Origin: Oryzias latipes
Lineage: Eukaryota; Chordata; Actinopteri; Beloniformes; Adrianichthyidae
Assembly (NCBI RefSeq): GCF_002234675.1
Contig: NC_019862.2
Location: forward strand, 24,362,160 to 24,426,159
Length of the DNA: 64,000 nucleotides
Reading direction: 5' to 3'
Shown: in pieces, positions 1 to 12,203 of the stretch
How the letters are laid out: each line of letters starts with the position of its first letter
How positions within the stretch are numbered: position 1 is the first letter of the stretch
The notes under the pieces: generated by a model
Database searches by the model: none
Seen by the model: only the letters and a program-made list of their open reading frames with translations
Told to the model about the DNA's origin: nothing
Made by a program: the position numbers and the translations under genes

Positions 1-35
1 GACCATGAATTTCTGCTTTTTTATTTTTTTGGGGA

Positions 36-105
36 TGCTGGTGTGCCGCGGGATTTTTGTCAAGGTTAAAGTGTGCCGTGGCTCAAAAAAAGTTGAAAAA
101 CACTG
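36..105. mobile_element. hAT-like transposon end fragment
   Basis: The stretch reads as the right end of a Charlie-type hAT element: a GTGTGCCG-rich block followed by a terminus that is the reverse complement of CAGTGTTTTTCAAC, a typical hAT terminal repeat. The left part lies outside the window or is lost. It abuts the piggyBac-type MITE that begins near 106. Confidence 0.5.
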
Positions 106-270
106 ATCTAGACAGACTAGACAGTGCTCTGAACCTTTTCTCTTCAATGATTTGTGATCTTCACTGGTGTCGATGGATTACATGAAATCTTTCCACCTTT
201 ATCCACCTTTGTCATGGTAAGGAGAACACGTCAATGTAAGGGTGGGGTGATATAAGATAGCACAAGGGTT
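106..270 (+). mobile_element. piggyBac-type MITE, copy 1 (left end missing)
   Basis: First of nine copies of one family in this window. It keeps the internal body and the right terminus GCACAAGGG followed by TTAA, but lacks the left terminus. Full copies begin CCCTTGTGCTATC, end GATAGCACAAGGG and sit between TTAA tetranucleotides, the target and duplication typical of piggyBac. There is no coding capacity. Confidence 0.7.
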
Positions 271-309
271 AACATGGGATGTTTTCAATATTGAATGACT
301 CAAAAAGAC

Positions 310-620
310 ATTGATCCCAGTGGTCTTTTAATTATGATGATGCTGTTTTTAGCCAATCCAAAAGACCTGTGTTGTTTTCTAGGACACAGTTTCTGCAGAG
401 CAGCTTGGTTCATTAGAAATTTGCCTCTGAGTTGTGGGCGGGGCCGATGGCAAGGAAATGAGCTCACCTCCACTTCCTGTCACATTTCTATTTACACTGT
501 GTCGTGCAAGCTAACAGTCTCTGACAACCCAAACTGACGTTAACGGCGCAACAAAAACGGTGAGCAATAATGGAGCTATCCAGCCAGATTCCAGCTCAGA
601 CGAGGAAAACAAAGACGTAT
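310..620 (+). repeat. Dispersed repeat, first of an inverted distant pair
   Basis: This segment is similar, in opposite orientation, to about 60930-61280. Shared blocks include GTGGTCTTTTAATTATGATG, TGTTGTTTTCTAGGACA and a GGCGGGGC patch. It looks like a non-autonomous element, but no terminal repeats or target duplication could be fixed. The short reading frame over it (295-537) is not conserved in the other copy and is not regarded as coding. Confidence 0.5.
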
Positions 621-2344
621 CTGGATGGAGCGGAGCAGGGAGCTTCGGCCCGTCAATTGTAGCTTTCATGTAAAAACTACTCGCGATTCGCAACAAATAT
701 AAAAGATAAATACTCAGAAATGCAGTTTTGAAAGTATGTGGAAAAATGCACACGAACATGTTAAAAACACCAAAAAATACAATTTTGATCAGAATGGGTA
801 TTTAAATGTCACACTTTCTATTTCTTTGATTTTAAGTCTTTTTTTGTGGAGTCTGCATTCTGTACAAATTCCAACTTGCACATTACATGAACTTATTTAC
901 ACTTTTAACTTGTTGGGATTGTCTACATCAAAGCTTAGTTTCAGACTTGTTTTTTGTCCAATTTTTTCTTTTATTTATCACTTTTCTTCCTCATAGAACT
1001 CGACTGTCCCTAATGATGTCTGTATTTCTTGCATAACTTGTTGAAATTTGAATGGGGTGTTCTATTTTTGCATGTCTCTACATCAGCTCCGGACGTGCTG
1101 ATGTCTCCTGATGCCAGAGAGCTCCCTGAAACTCCCAGCTTTTAATCAGGTCTATTTCAAGAGCACATTATGTCACAGAGAGCTCTCACTGAGGTGTAAA
1201 CGCTGTTCATTTCTGCGGCCTCTTTTTTACCTCGCTTTTGTTCTGCTGCCGCTTCCCAATGCATCTGTCCCTAGCCACTTATTGAGGCTTCACGAGTGCC
1301 GTGAGCCGCGTGGATCTACTTTTTTTCTCTCATCTCATTTAATTTTCCTGAGTTTGAGTGTCAGCCGGCGTGTTTGTGTGCTTCAGGTGAGATCTGGTGT
1401 TCTGTTGGGGGCAAATGGAGAAAACAGATTCATCTGAAAAACAGTGACACGCGCAGTGCTGGCTGGTCACCATGGCAACAGGCCACCTGGTAACAGAGCT
1501 GGTGGCGGTGCGCTCTCATGACAGAAATCACCGCTGACGTGGACTCACCGCTGTCATAATTTTACCTTTTGCCGCTTTAACCGAAGATCAACACAATGGA
1601 GGACGGCGCAAACACGAATGCACACAAAGTAAACAACAGAGCGTAATCATATAAACAAACCAACATGGGTCCTCAGCCTCCTAGAAACAGCCTTCCTCTT
1701 TTTCTATTTGCACAGAACAAGATCCAAACACAAGATGGCAAACATGATCCACAGTAGAAATGAAGCATGCTGACACTTAAGTGGAGTGGAAGTGGTGTAA
1801 AAATAACTGCGGATGTTCTGACTTAAAGTGTTACCTTATAAACGAGGACTCAAAACCATCTGAATCTGATTTTGTACAAAGTAGAATGATTTTCTTTTGT
1901 GTCGCTGGTGCACTTTTTGCCCATCGTATGTTTGACAGGCCCTGACAGGACAATCTGCGGTAAACGCTGCAATAACAGGACAGAAATCAAGTGTGTTGAG
2001 CCGTCATAAAAGGATGTTTGCTGGAAGCTGCAGGCTGCACCTCTGCGGGTGACCATTTCTGATGGCTGCTCACTAAGAGGTTTTCAGTCAGTGGTTTGCA
2101 ATTGTGGGCTCTACCCAAAACAGATGGTGCAGGTCTTACCGTCTCAATTAGCTAAAGTGTGATGCCACAAATTTAACGTTTACTGAAAATGGTTTATCAA
2201 AGTTTGTGACCCTGTAAACCTTTCTAAATCATGATGGCACATTCAGCTACAAGTTAAAAAAAAAAACTGGCATTTTCACAGTTACTTTAAAACTTTCCTT
2301 TACATACTTCTGCCAGTAGGGTTTTTTTTTTAAAGTTGAGCCTT
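621..2344. other. Intergenic, nothing recognised
   Basis: AT-rich intergenic sequence with short unrelated reading frames only. There is no splice-bounded coding exon, RNA gene or clear terminal repeat. Confidence 0.5.
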
Positions 2345-2440
2345 GAGCTGCATTCACACCACCCTCAGCAACACCCGCTCAAGCAACCAATTCCTATGAA
2401 AAGTCTGTAAATGTGAGAGGTTTGCATTAACATACATATG
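2345..2440. mobile_element. Possible relic of the GCTACGTTCACAC MITE family
   Basis: The start GAGCTGCATTCACACCACCC followed by a CGCTCAAGC and CTATGAAAAGTCT stretch resembles the left end of the MADF-remnant MITEs at 15416, 43690 and 50415. It is too degraded to delimit. Confidence 0.3.
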
Positions 2441-2467
2441 AAGAATCAATCACTTCTGAAATTGCCT

Positions 2468-3010
2468 ATAGCAGTGGTCACTAACTTTTTCACGCCACGT
2501 CACACTAAACTTACACGGACTGGTCTTTCAAATGCCGGCAGTTGATTATTTTAGCGATAATACTATGAAGGAGGAAAAGAAACGTGACAAGGCGAATCCT
2601 GAGCTTTTGTTTTGACATGCTTAACTCCGTACATCGCACTGGTGTCATTATCCTCTCCCCTTCCCACACTCATGGTGCAAAAAAGAAGTAATGTCTATTA
2701 AATGTAGGATTCTTTTTTTGTGAGTCGAAGGCTCCTCGTCTGTCTCCTGGCTGGGCATTTTCCCCTTGGCAAAGAAACTTTCCAAAGACATTTGTTTTTT
2801 ACTCATTTTGCTAGCTCCTGGGTTTTATTTTAGCAATAACCTATCACGTGACAGAGAAGAGTGCCTTGGCCTGCGTCAAGAGTAACATAGACGGATATAA
2901 CAGAGAATCAGGCAATTTTTCAAAATAAAAAAATCTTTCAGATTCCGAAATAAATAAAACGGAAGTAATTTAAGTTATTTATTCTTTCTATGCGGCCTGG
3001 TAACATGTTT
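2468..3010 (+). mobile_element. hAT-type non-autonomous element, decayed
   Basis: It opens with CAGTGGTCACTAACTTTTTC, a hAT-like terminus, followed by a body that I recognise as a common fish hAT-derived repeat, and runs to a CGGCCTGGTAAC block near 2993-3004. The right terminus is eroded and no 8-bp duplication is visible. Confidence 0.5.
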
Positions 3011-4439
3011 ACAAATGACCCAAAAAACAGAAACTGAATAGAAACTAGTATAAACTAGCTTACATTAAGTGGTAAGACTTGCGTTTTCTAACTTTGAGGT
3101 GAATAAGCTCCATGGCAACGAAGGCCACTTTCAGTTAACACGCATTTTTAGACGAGTTCAAGACCCTTTAGCGGATGTACGGTAACTGAGAACCCCACAA
3201 ACTGATTCTACACCACTTTACTTTCTTGTGATAGAATAAAGATCACGAAAACGAAATTGTAACTCCTTACATAGAAACATATGAAATATTTTAAAATAAA
3301 TGAATCTCTAGTATGATTATTTTAGAGAAAACAATGATATTTGAATAAATCACTCAATCATTAAGGCTATATCTAAACCTAATTTTGAAAATAATAAAAA
3401 TAACATGTTAAAAGACCAAGCAATCAATTATTTGCTTCAATTGAGCAAAGGTTTTGCATCTTTTGTGGCTCGTTTGTGCAATTCCCGTTAAGTGTAATTC
3501 CAGAGGAAGTAAGTGTAACCCAGTGAGACACCAGCTCCAGTTGTGTAGTTTTTCTTTGAACTTCAGAGATGCAGTTACTTTTGAAATCAGTCTGCAGAAA
3601 CTTCAGAGGGGCTTGGGCCCAGAGTGCACTGAGCTAATGAATCACACTGGGACGCTGAGTCACAAGCAACAATCTTCTAATATCATTCATTCACTCAGAT
3701 GTACAAGTCAAAAGGACTCCTGAAATATATGATAATTAATCTTAGTTGTGCTTTAAAAATTGCATAGTGCAATATTTATTAATCCATAAAAATGGTTTGG
3801 AGCACATCAAAGTAACAAAAGTTTGGGGTGAAATTCACCAAACATGAACCAACAAGAAAATATTTTTATTTCTTTGTACAAAAATTGATAATTATGGATA
3901 TTACATCTGAATATATTAAAAATTGGTTTGAACTGGATAATTTTTGAAGCCAGGAAATGCAAAAAAATTATCTGTACAGTGTACATGAAACAAGTCCAGT
4001 AGGACATTTTCAGGTCACTTGTCAATCTAAAAATCCTCCCTGGTATGCCAATTATAACATTAAACTGTGAGCCTCCAAATGTTCTTCAACAAACTAATTG
4101 TGTAAAGTAAACATAATTACAAAACTAAAAAAGATTACCTTAGCTTTTATGAAACAGCTGAATCACTGTACAGCATATTTAAAGCAGATTGGCAAGAAGC
4201 ACCAGGGTCTGCATGTAACATCTCTGGCTGGTGGTTACCTGGATCAATATGGGATTGAAACATTGCTGAATGTTGAATGGAACGCTGATAAAAGTGACAG
4301 TAACTTCCTGTTTTACTGCTGCATATGATAGTACAGATAATGATTTTATTAATTTCTTATCTGTACCCTCAGCTGAACTGAAGCTATGTAAATGCACATT
4401 CACGCTCTCACGTTCACAAACAACTACACAAGTTTTAAG
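3011..4439. other. Intergenic, nothing recognised
   Basis: AT-rich DNA. The short frames at 3454-3723, 4098-4328 and 4179-4445 have no recognisable domains and no convincing splice context. Confidence 0.5.
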
Positions 4440-4900
4440 GTCCATTTTCTTGCTTTATATACAAAATTGAACGTGCGTTGAAAGGTAAACCAGGTCGAAC
4501 TTTGACCAATCAGGGATTCAAATTACAAAGTGACAAATCCACAGAACTGTGGACAGGCCACAAACAGGCCAACTGTTTGAAAATTGATCAAGGAGCAGAA
4601 TTTCGTAATTACAGTTTGTTCCCAGCCAAAATTCTATGAAACCAAGTCTTTCATATATCGGAATGGAGCTGTTAAAGAAAAATTCCTGGAGCAAGATTAA
4701 TGAGATCTGCACCACCATGACATTTTACACCAGTCCTTTATCCACCCTTAGGTGGCAGACATGCGCTATAGGAAACAGTAGATAAAAAAAGAAGAAACCC
4801 ATCCCTACTTGTCCAGAGCTAACACCACAGCCTGTACTTGCATTTAAGAACCAGGAATTAGTGCGTTCTTCAAAGGGGATCAAAGACCCAGTGGGTACGT
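4440..4900 (+). mobile_element. Decayed MITE with MADF-transposon remnant
   Basis: Same family as 43690-44240 and 50415-50833. It has a CTTTGACCAATCAGGGA block, then a degraded coding remnant resembling the MADF/Myb-like accessory protein of Harbinger-type transposons (TCTTTCATATATCGGAATGG, then GTTAAAGAAAAATTCCTGGA), then a GATCTGCACCACC block. Stops and shifts make it non-coding. The terminal repeats are eroded. Confidence 0.5.
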
Positions 4901-5880
4901 AGCTGTATCGACTCTCTTTCCTCAAAGCTATTCCGAAGCACTTCATCAGCTGTAAGTGAGTCGGGTGATTGTGGAATTTGTGATCATTTAGGATCCTCTA
5001 CATTTTTGACAGTGGTAAATGTCAGGTACTGGTACACATCCACGTGATTGAAATTGGGTACAGTTTTGAATTTCAGCTGCTCAGTTTACATAGATTTGAA
5101 TCATAAATATTGGTCACACAGACCAAAAAAATTTTAATGTGTGTTTTATCAACTCCATCATTCATGTTGCTTATTCGTTTAGATAAAGTTAGTTTGTTGG
5201 TCTTATGGTACAAGTGAAGTGGTTGATTGCACTTGCTTGAACCATTGACGGCTTACTTCTGACCCCAAGCAAATGAAGTCAATTCAGTCAACATTTTTTC
5301 GCGATACGGACGACATCAATAAGTAGAGATTGGTCCAAATCGGTTTGAGTCAACGTTTCTATGGTAACCACTCTCGCCAATCATTAGTTTGTTAGAAGTA
5401 CACACCCCTTCCACTGAAAACAGGCTCGGGAAAATCTGTCAAACGTTTTTAAATGTTCAAGGTGAGACCACACACTTCTATTGAACCATCTGATTGGTCA
5501 GGTACTTCCTGTTTGGTACACAAGGAAGATGGGGGTCACTCTGTCCAGTTCTCGTACCCACTGTCAATGGCTTTTCTATCCAATGTGCCAGCATGAACAA
5601 AATTGAGTGTAAGCATATATTTCACAGCAGTGTTCTTCAACATGAAACATTTCATATAAATACATTGACACAAGTGTCTACTATAAAAGTTTTAAAGTAA
5701 CAGAAAGTTTTTAACCTTTATCTTTTACAACAGGCTGGTTGGAGGCTAAATTAAAAAAAAATATCTGATTTATTTGAATTTAAATAAACAAGATTTGAAA
5801 AGACAGTTTGAAAAAAATCTGGATTTTTGGGGGGCATGTAAACAGACTTAATGCCCCAGAGAGTTAAAACTGTTCTCGCG
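4901..5880. other. Intergenic, nothing clear
   Basis: Mostly AT-rich. The part around 5390-5540 weakly resembles the MADF-remnant MITE family (a phased ACTTCC/GGTCAGG context), but no termini can be defined. Confidence 0.4.
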
Positions 5881-5929
5881 TGATTTGGGGATTATTATCG
5901 GAAACTTTCAAATCTCTGCTGGTTTCAGA

Positions 5930-6990
5930 TCAGAAGCCAGGTTTCCTATGTGAACTGGATTGGTTTTTAAACTTAATCCGGCATTCTGCATGTTCACATA
6001 GACAATCAGTGCGTGAAACTTCAGCCCCCGCGAGGGTCCACGTGATCCCCATCCCTTTTAAACCCCATACTGATGTGATCCAAACCTGCCCAGCTCGGAT
6101 CCCAGAGTGTAGAAGTCCTCCACCGTCCCGTCCCGCCGTGACCCGTCCACCCAGAACTCCACCGGCTCCGAACCCGGACGGGACGTCGGCATGGTTGTTG
6201 CAGGACCCCACTATCGGACACCGATAGGACAAAAAAACAAACCCAAGATAATTACACCGGGACCGGCTCAGATTGGACGCGATCGGAACCAGGAGAACAG
6301 TAATCCAGATCAGATCTCGGACTTAAATCCAGATGGATAAAACCCAGATTAGAGCCGCAGAGGGGGGGTGGTTCATGATGCTGATGGGCTCTAATCCAGA
6401 CCGGCAGCGGGAAGAGGAGATGGATGGATCCGCCTGCTCCCTCCAACTCTGGATCAGGACCGTTTGAGCTGTCTGCCTCAAATTAGATGCAAAGAGACAA
6501 ACTAATAAAGGCGCCGAACCCTCGTTCCAATCACGACTCTTTATTCCAGAATGAAACAAGAACCGGGATCCAGACACACCAGACGTGTCGCAGCCTCCAT
6601 CGGGCCTCAAGAGCTGTCACATGCAGGATCAGTTCAATCCAGGACCCCTTCCTGGGTTTTCATCCTCTGATTTCCGTGGTTTGTTGCTGGGATCGGTCTG
6701 TCAGCGAGCGTCTCCGGAGCCTGCTGGTGGAGGTGCAGCCGTCAGAGTAGCGAGACCGCAGCGCGGCTGCGCGTCAGCTGCAGGCAGAGAGGGGAACCCG
6801 CCTCGCCTCGGTGTGGGATGTCAAAGCTCGATGCTGGAGGGTTTGAATCCCGGCCAGCGCTGCTCCAGATGTCCGCTGGACCAGGGGCGAGAGATGCTGC
6901 TGAAAACCCCCAACGACCCCGCCCCCTGACCAATCAGCGACCTGCTGGCTCCTGAGTCGTGCGCTCATTGGAGGACCAGTCTGCCCGTCA
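5930..6990. other. GC-rich island of unknown role
   Basis: GC content and CpG frequency rise sharply here compared with the flanking DNA. Several overlapping short open frames on both strands reflect this composition. None shows a recognisable domain, and I could not chain them through splice sites. It may be a promoter-associated CpG island of a transcript outside the recognisable set, or a decayed GC-rich repeat. Confidence 0.4.
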
Positions 6991-7311
6991 GAAAAACCAC
7001 TCCTGTCTGTCGCTCTCCATCAGCAGCCTTCAACCAGAAATAACCCAAATACATAAATGTGCGTTAGAATATCATGTGTGGGCTCAGATTTTGAAGATTC
7101 AAACCTGAAACCCCAGCTCACAAGCACGAAGAGCACACAAATCCTCTACCTAAACACTACAGTTTACTCATAAGACTTTTGTTTCCACAGTTTAAGAAAA
7201 CGTTTATGTGAAGTTATCATGCATCTCTATTTAAAAAGGCACAGAAAACTGACAATTTACTTTTTCTAAGTCAAATCATATTTGACACATGCATTTCTGA
7301 GATCCCCATCT

Positions 7312-8002
7312 ATGGAAGCGACTATGTAGCATAAATAAAAAGCAAAGTCAAAACCAGAAATGCTTTTTCATTTTCAAAATGAAAAAGCATTTTTTGACTC
7401 AAAAATATAATGAAAAAGCAAACCACCAAAATACTTTTTCATTTCCTTCCTCAACACAGCTTATTCTGTCACTTAATTAAAATTAAAATGAAAATGGTAT
7501 TTGACATTTCATTTTCAAGACGTTCCATGGTAAATGTGTAGCATAATTCATTTAGAAATGTCTAATTTGACATTCAAAATGGATTAATTGAAATGCTTTT
7601 TAATTTTCAAAATGAAGCTGCATTTTTTGACTCAAAATTAAAAAGAAAAAGCAATACTTCAAAATGCTTTTTCATTTCCTTCCTCAACCCAGCTTTTTCT
7701 GTCACTTAATTAAAATGATAAATAAAATGGTATTTGACATTTCATTTTCAAAAAGGTTCCTGGTAAATGTGTAGCATAATTCATTTAGAAATGTCTAATT
7801 TGACAATTAAAATGGATTAACAGAATTTTAATTTTAATTAAGTAACAGAATAAGCTGTGTTGAGGAAGGAAATGAAAAAGCATTTTGGTGGTTTGCTTTT
7901 TTATTATATTTTTGAGTCAAAAAATGCTTTTTCATTTTGAAAATGAAAAAGCATTTCTGGTTTTGACTTTGCTTTTTATTTATGCTACATATTCGCTTCC
8001 AT
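7312..8002. mobile_element. Foldback MITE, copy A (long inverted repeats, 8-bp duplication)
   Basis: The left arm (from 7312, ATGGAAGCGACTATGTAGC) and right arm (to 8002, ending CGCTTCCAT) are inverted repeats about 170 bp long, rich in AAATGCTTTTTCATTTTC. The middle carries a second, tandem copy of arm-like sequence (about 7560-7810). Flanks CCCCATCT (7304-7311) and ACCCATCT (8003-8010) form an 8-bp duplication with one mismatch, which suggests a hAT-type insertion. There is no transposase. A relative lies at 40721-41291. Confidence 0.8.
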
Positions 8003-8010
8003 ACCCATCT

Positions 8011-8800
8011 CATTAGCATGATCCACTCTTTTCTTTAATTCCTATTGGATTAAACTTGGTCTATGTTTTCTGTCCCGTAGTTCATCATCATTCCACTAGA
8101 GGCAGTGGAGGGGCTTTTCCTGCTCATTTCAAAATGGCTGCCTCCCTCAAATCCAATGAAATCCACCAAAAACTTTTTTCCCACCAAAGGTTTTTGGGAG
8201 ATTTCAGGGAGTTTTGTTAATTTTAAAAGCATTACGGAGAGAATATCGCATCCATTATTATTATTCTTTTATTGTTGTTGTTGTTAATCTTGCTGTAATA
8301 AAGGAATGCCAATTTTTTAAATAATGAATTCTTTATAATACATCTACACCAAGGTAAAAAACAAACAAACTGTGTAGATCAAATTTGAGACAGTGAGTAA
8401 ATATGGGGATTTTTTCCCCATGAACAATCAGGTCAATATTTTTGCATCTTAAACTAACATTGTTTTGAGCAAAACGTAAAAAATAATTCACCCAACAGAC
8501 CATAATTGATACTATCTAAATCTCATAAATAAAGTAGTATTGCAAAAACCAACAAATATGAAATCACAAAAGGATATAATGAAGTCCTTCAACAACCACC
8601 ACATACATGTGACCTCATCAGTCCTCCAGTTGTTTGTATAAAACCTGCTCCTTACGCCAGCCTTTATTTATGGCCATTATTTTCTTGCACCTACATATTC
8701 TTGTTGATGACCATGTTGTTCACCTGACCTCTGCTTCATTACCATTTCAGTTTGATTATCTTTAAATTACCTGGACTGAATTACCGGTGTGCGTTTTTTA
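8011..8800. other. Intergenic, nothing recognised
   Basis: No gene, RNA or terminal repeat could be supported. There is a short ATT/GTT run near 8253-8285. Confidence 0.5.
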
Positions 8801-8801
8801 A

Positions 8802-9002
8802 ACCTTGTGCTGACCTAGGCACTTTAACGTTGGGAGTTGGGTCATCTAGACCCACTAGACAGTGCTCTGAACCTTTTTTCTTCAAAGATTTGTGATCTTC
8901 ACTGGTGTCCATGGATTACATGAAATCTTTCCACCTTTATCCACCTTTGTCATGGTAGGGAGAACACGTCAAAGTAAGGGTGGGGTCAAGTTAGCACAAG
9001 GG
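8802..9002 (+). mobile_element. piggyBac-type MITE, copy 2
   Basis: Full-length copy with a mutated left terminus (ACCTTGTGCTGACC) and right terminus TAGCACAAGGG, between TTAA at 8798-8801 and TTAA at 9003-9006. The body matches copies 1 and 3. Confidence 0.8.
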
Positions 9003-9006
9003 TTAA

Positions 9007-10835
9007 ATCAGATCTTTAAAGTTGATTTCTGCCTCATGATGACATTGTTTTCTAAATTGTTTTTTAATTGACTCCCTCTGTTTATCCCTTGGGTTGTTTC
9101 ATCCAATTCTTGCAGTGTATGGAGCAACAGCTAATAAACACAAAGCAACTTTGTCATAGGAAACATCTTTGTGATCACGGGCAATAAGAATATTTTCAGA
9201 ATAAAAGCTCCTCCACATCTTTCATAGCAACAGACAGAAACCACAGGCACAAAATAATTTCCTTTTGTTTTTAATCGGTTTAACCTTGTTTTTGATCCCT
9301 TTTCAACACACTCTCCATTCAAAGTTTTTTTTCTTTTTTTTCTTTCTCCATTCAAAGTTAAACTAAGTCCAGTAGACTAATTCTTTCAACCAGGATCCAA
9401 ACAGACAACACTCTGGAATCCGAAATGCATTTTCTGCTGCGACTCATTGAAGAAACTAAAAGCAGACCTCCATGTCTCCTCTGTCTGTCAACCCATGTTT
9501 GCATGGATGTGTGCTGGATCACTGTTTGTGACCCAGACGACAAACAGCAGGTGAGGCTAAACTTGTTAAAAGCCACAAGAGGCCTGTTGCCCAAATATGA
9601 GCATGCTCAGTGCTAATCAGTAAAAACGCTGGAGGTAAGCAGCTGCTGCACACAAACAGGATTAAACATGACAAAAAGTTCAATCAGATATTAAAACGAA
9701 CACAAGTGGAGTAAGGCACAGGAATCTCAGTGACAGTGAAACAAATGCATCTTCATTCCATTTTTTTGACTGGATTTATTATATAAAAGATCAATTTGAT
9801 TGTTGTTTTACAGCACATTTAAACTGTTTACAGGAACAGATATACTGGCGCACATTTATGTTTTGCCTTCTTTAATCTCTATTAGCTAATTTCCAAATGT
9901 TCTCTGAAAAAAATGTTTTTTGTTTTCTCTTTTTATTTTTAGATTCAAGCTAAACTACCCATAATTTAGTAGCCTTATTAGTGACCATATAACACTTTAG
10001 ACACAGCTGACAGGAAACAATTATTCTTTTTTCTTTGAAATAAACACAACAAATGAAGTTTTTTTTCTTCCAGTAAAGCTATTCAATTTCAGCAGGATAG
10101 ATGAACTGCAGTAATGACTCTTCCACGGCTCTGGTCCAATGATGAACTGCAGCCATACAAATCAAACTGATGCAACAATGTTTAGCTATGGGGAAATTAA
10201 ATTCCAACTTTACTTTTCATTTCAGTGACCAGCAAGTCTACAATTAGGCCTTTATGGGTGCAAGACACTTCTATTTCCTATTTTTGTGATGTTCTGTGTA
10301 ATTAAGATAACAGCTGAGATCACAGTGTCTACAGTGTGATTACAGTTTGGATTTGCTGTTTCAGCAGTAAATGAGGGGATTATTTCCTCCGTTTAGCAGG
10401 CTTCTTCACATCATGCTCAGTGTGTATGTGAATACGACACCCACCATCAATCACAAATCCTTGAAGATGGAATTTGAAATCACGCCGATTTACTTGATTC
10501 ACACATTTACACAACTGTTTTTAATTGTTTCTTGTCACATGACTAGGGGGAAGATTCAATTCCATTCTCAAAAATGTAGCCAAACTGGGAGACCAAGTAT
10601 TATAGTTTCTCAAAAGACGACTGGAGGATGGTTTCAATATGGAGAAAATGTGGATCTTTAAAAAAAAAGTCAAAACATTCACTATAAATAAATACACAAA
10701 TATAAAGCATTGTTTGGCAACCTGCTTTTGTTATAATTAAGTGGTTTATTATTGATTCATTGTATTTATTAGATATATTTGAGTGGGTGTTGCACATCTT
10801 TGGAACAGGTCTTGATAATCATGAACTGTGTGGAT
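9007..10835. other. Intergenic, nothing recognised
   Basis: AT-rich. The frames at 9131-9355, 9358-9594 and 9425-9616 overlap on opposite strands and have no domain signature. Confidence 0.5.
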
Positions 10836-11156
10836 TAGAGCTGCACGATATGAGGAAAACTCGCAATATTTATGATCTATATTGGGATGACGATATAACT
10901 TGCGGTGTATATACAAATAGCAAAACAACCAAAATCGTAATTTCAATTTAATTCTAACAGTTTAAAAATTATACTCCAAATGACTCTAGTCTACATAGGC
11001 TGGGAACATCTAACATAAAAGATCCCTCAGATTGGTCAACAACATCAATGGATCCATGCAATTGGTCAAATGTAAGAATGGATTTATTTGACCACCAACC
11101 ATTTATTGCAATTTTCTTGCGATAATGATAAATTTGCGATTTATTGTGCAGGCCTA
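10836..11156 (+). mobile_element. hAT MITE, family R, copy A
   Basis: It begins TAGAGCTGCACGATATGAG and ends TTGTGCAGGCCTA, imperfect inverted termini. It is flanked by GTGTGGAT (10828-10835) and GTGTGAAT (11157-11164), an 8-bp duplication with one difference, as expected for hAT. 21606-21955 is a related element in the opposite orientation. It is non-coding. Confidence 0.85.
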
Positions 11157-11164
11157 GTGTGAAT

Positions 11165-11790
11165 TTAAATAATAGATGTGACCTAGAAAACACCTTAATA
11201 AACAAATTGCTTTCTTTATACATTAAATGCCCACTTAGACTCACAATAAGAGAAACACATTTTAAAATAGTATCTAAAATCTTCTGTAGGATATATTTTA
11301 CACTAAAGATTCAAATTTCCTTCTGACATTATTTTATAGTTTTATAAACATAAAGGACTTCTGGTTTGATATTAATTATTGCGCGTCACTTGATGTTTTT
11401 AATGTAATAAGCGATCTTCTCAATAGATTATTTGAACTCTTCTGATGTAATCAACCTTGTCATTATTCAGTGAAAATACTTTATTCATAAATGCAAGTCC
11501 TGTGTTTACCATCTTTTAATTAGTTTTCTGATTATTTCAAGTCTCTCAAAGGTATTTTAAATATTAACAAAAAACAGTAATAACTTATCAAAGTTTAGCC
11601 AAATTATTTTTATTTTAAGTTGTCTCTTATAGTGTGTCCAAATTTTTGTTTATTTTTGTTGCTTTTTTTCCAATCTGCCATTTTTGCTGTTGTTGTATCC
11701 TTAGTTATGAAAAATGCTTCATAAATAAATACATAGCGAACAGCGTATTCCGAATGTCCGAGGGGCCATGAACACAACGCGCTCCACCGT
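11165..11790. other. Intergenic upstream of fam174c
   Basis: AT-rich until about 11740, where composition becomes GC-rich as the fam174c promoter begins. No other feature is seen. Confidence 0.5.
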
Positions 11791-11795
11791 ATCAC

Positions 11796-11816
11796 TGACG
11801 TCAGTTTCGACACGTG
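11796..11816 (+). promoter_or_regulatory. fam174c promoter: CRE and CACGTG E-box
   Basis: A perfect cAMP-response element TGACGTCA (11796-11803) is followed 8 bp later by the palindromic E-box CACGTG (11811-11816). They lie 116-136 bp before the fam174c start codon in a CpG-rich, TATA-less stretch. CRE sites are bound by CREB/ATF factors and CACGTG by USF, MYC/MAX or TFEB-class factors. Use here is inferred from position only. Confidence 0.6.
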
Positions 11817-11931
11817 AACTTCCTTTAGGCTTCACCGTGTGTCAACAAAGCGGCTCGCGCCGCGGTTCTGCTTCGGTACCGGTACAGAAAGCCCCCTCCT
11901 GTTCTTCTCAGATCCTAAACCCGGGTGTAAG

Positions 11932-12203
11932 ATGACTTTTCGCGGCTTCCTTTCCGCGGCGCTCGTGTCCGTCTGCTGGGTTTTCGTGTCTGCGACGCCA
12001 ACTCCTCTCAACATCTCCGCGCCGCTCGAACCCACCGCGTCGACGTCCAGCACGGGGAACTCCACTCGAAGCAGTGGCGCCAAGCCCCCTAGAGAAATCT
12101 TTAAAGGCTCCGGCGTGGACAGCCCCATGATCCAGAGGGCCCTGTACGTCCTCATCGGCTTCACCATGATCGGAGTGCTGTACTTCCTGATCAGGGCTGT
12201 ACG
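11932..12203 (+). CDS. fam174c: fam174c exon 1
   Basis: Signal peptide, stalk and membrane helix, ending in the codon fragment CG before donor GTGAGG. This ATG is chosen because it begins a hydrophobic signal sequence and lies just after the promoter. The in-frame ATG at 11839 would add 31 unconserved residues. Confidence 0.9.

Noticed and set aside
5880-6929. Several overlapping open frames of 63-115 codons in the GC-rich island
   Set aside because: They occur on both strands with no recognisable domain and no consistent splicing; high GC content lowers stop frequency.
7312-8002. Possible CRISPR-like or satellite array, because of repeated AAATGCTTTTTCATTTTC units
   Set aside because: The units are inverted, not direct, spacers are not unique, and the host is a vertebrate; a foldback transposon explains it.
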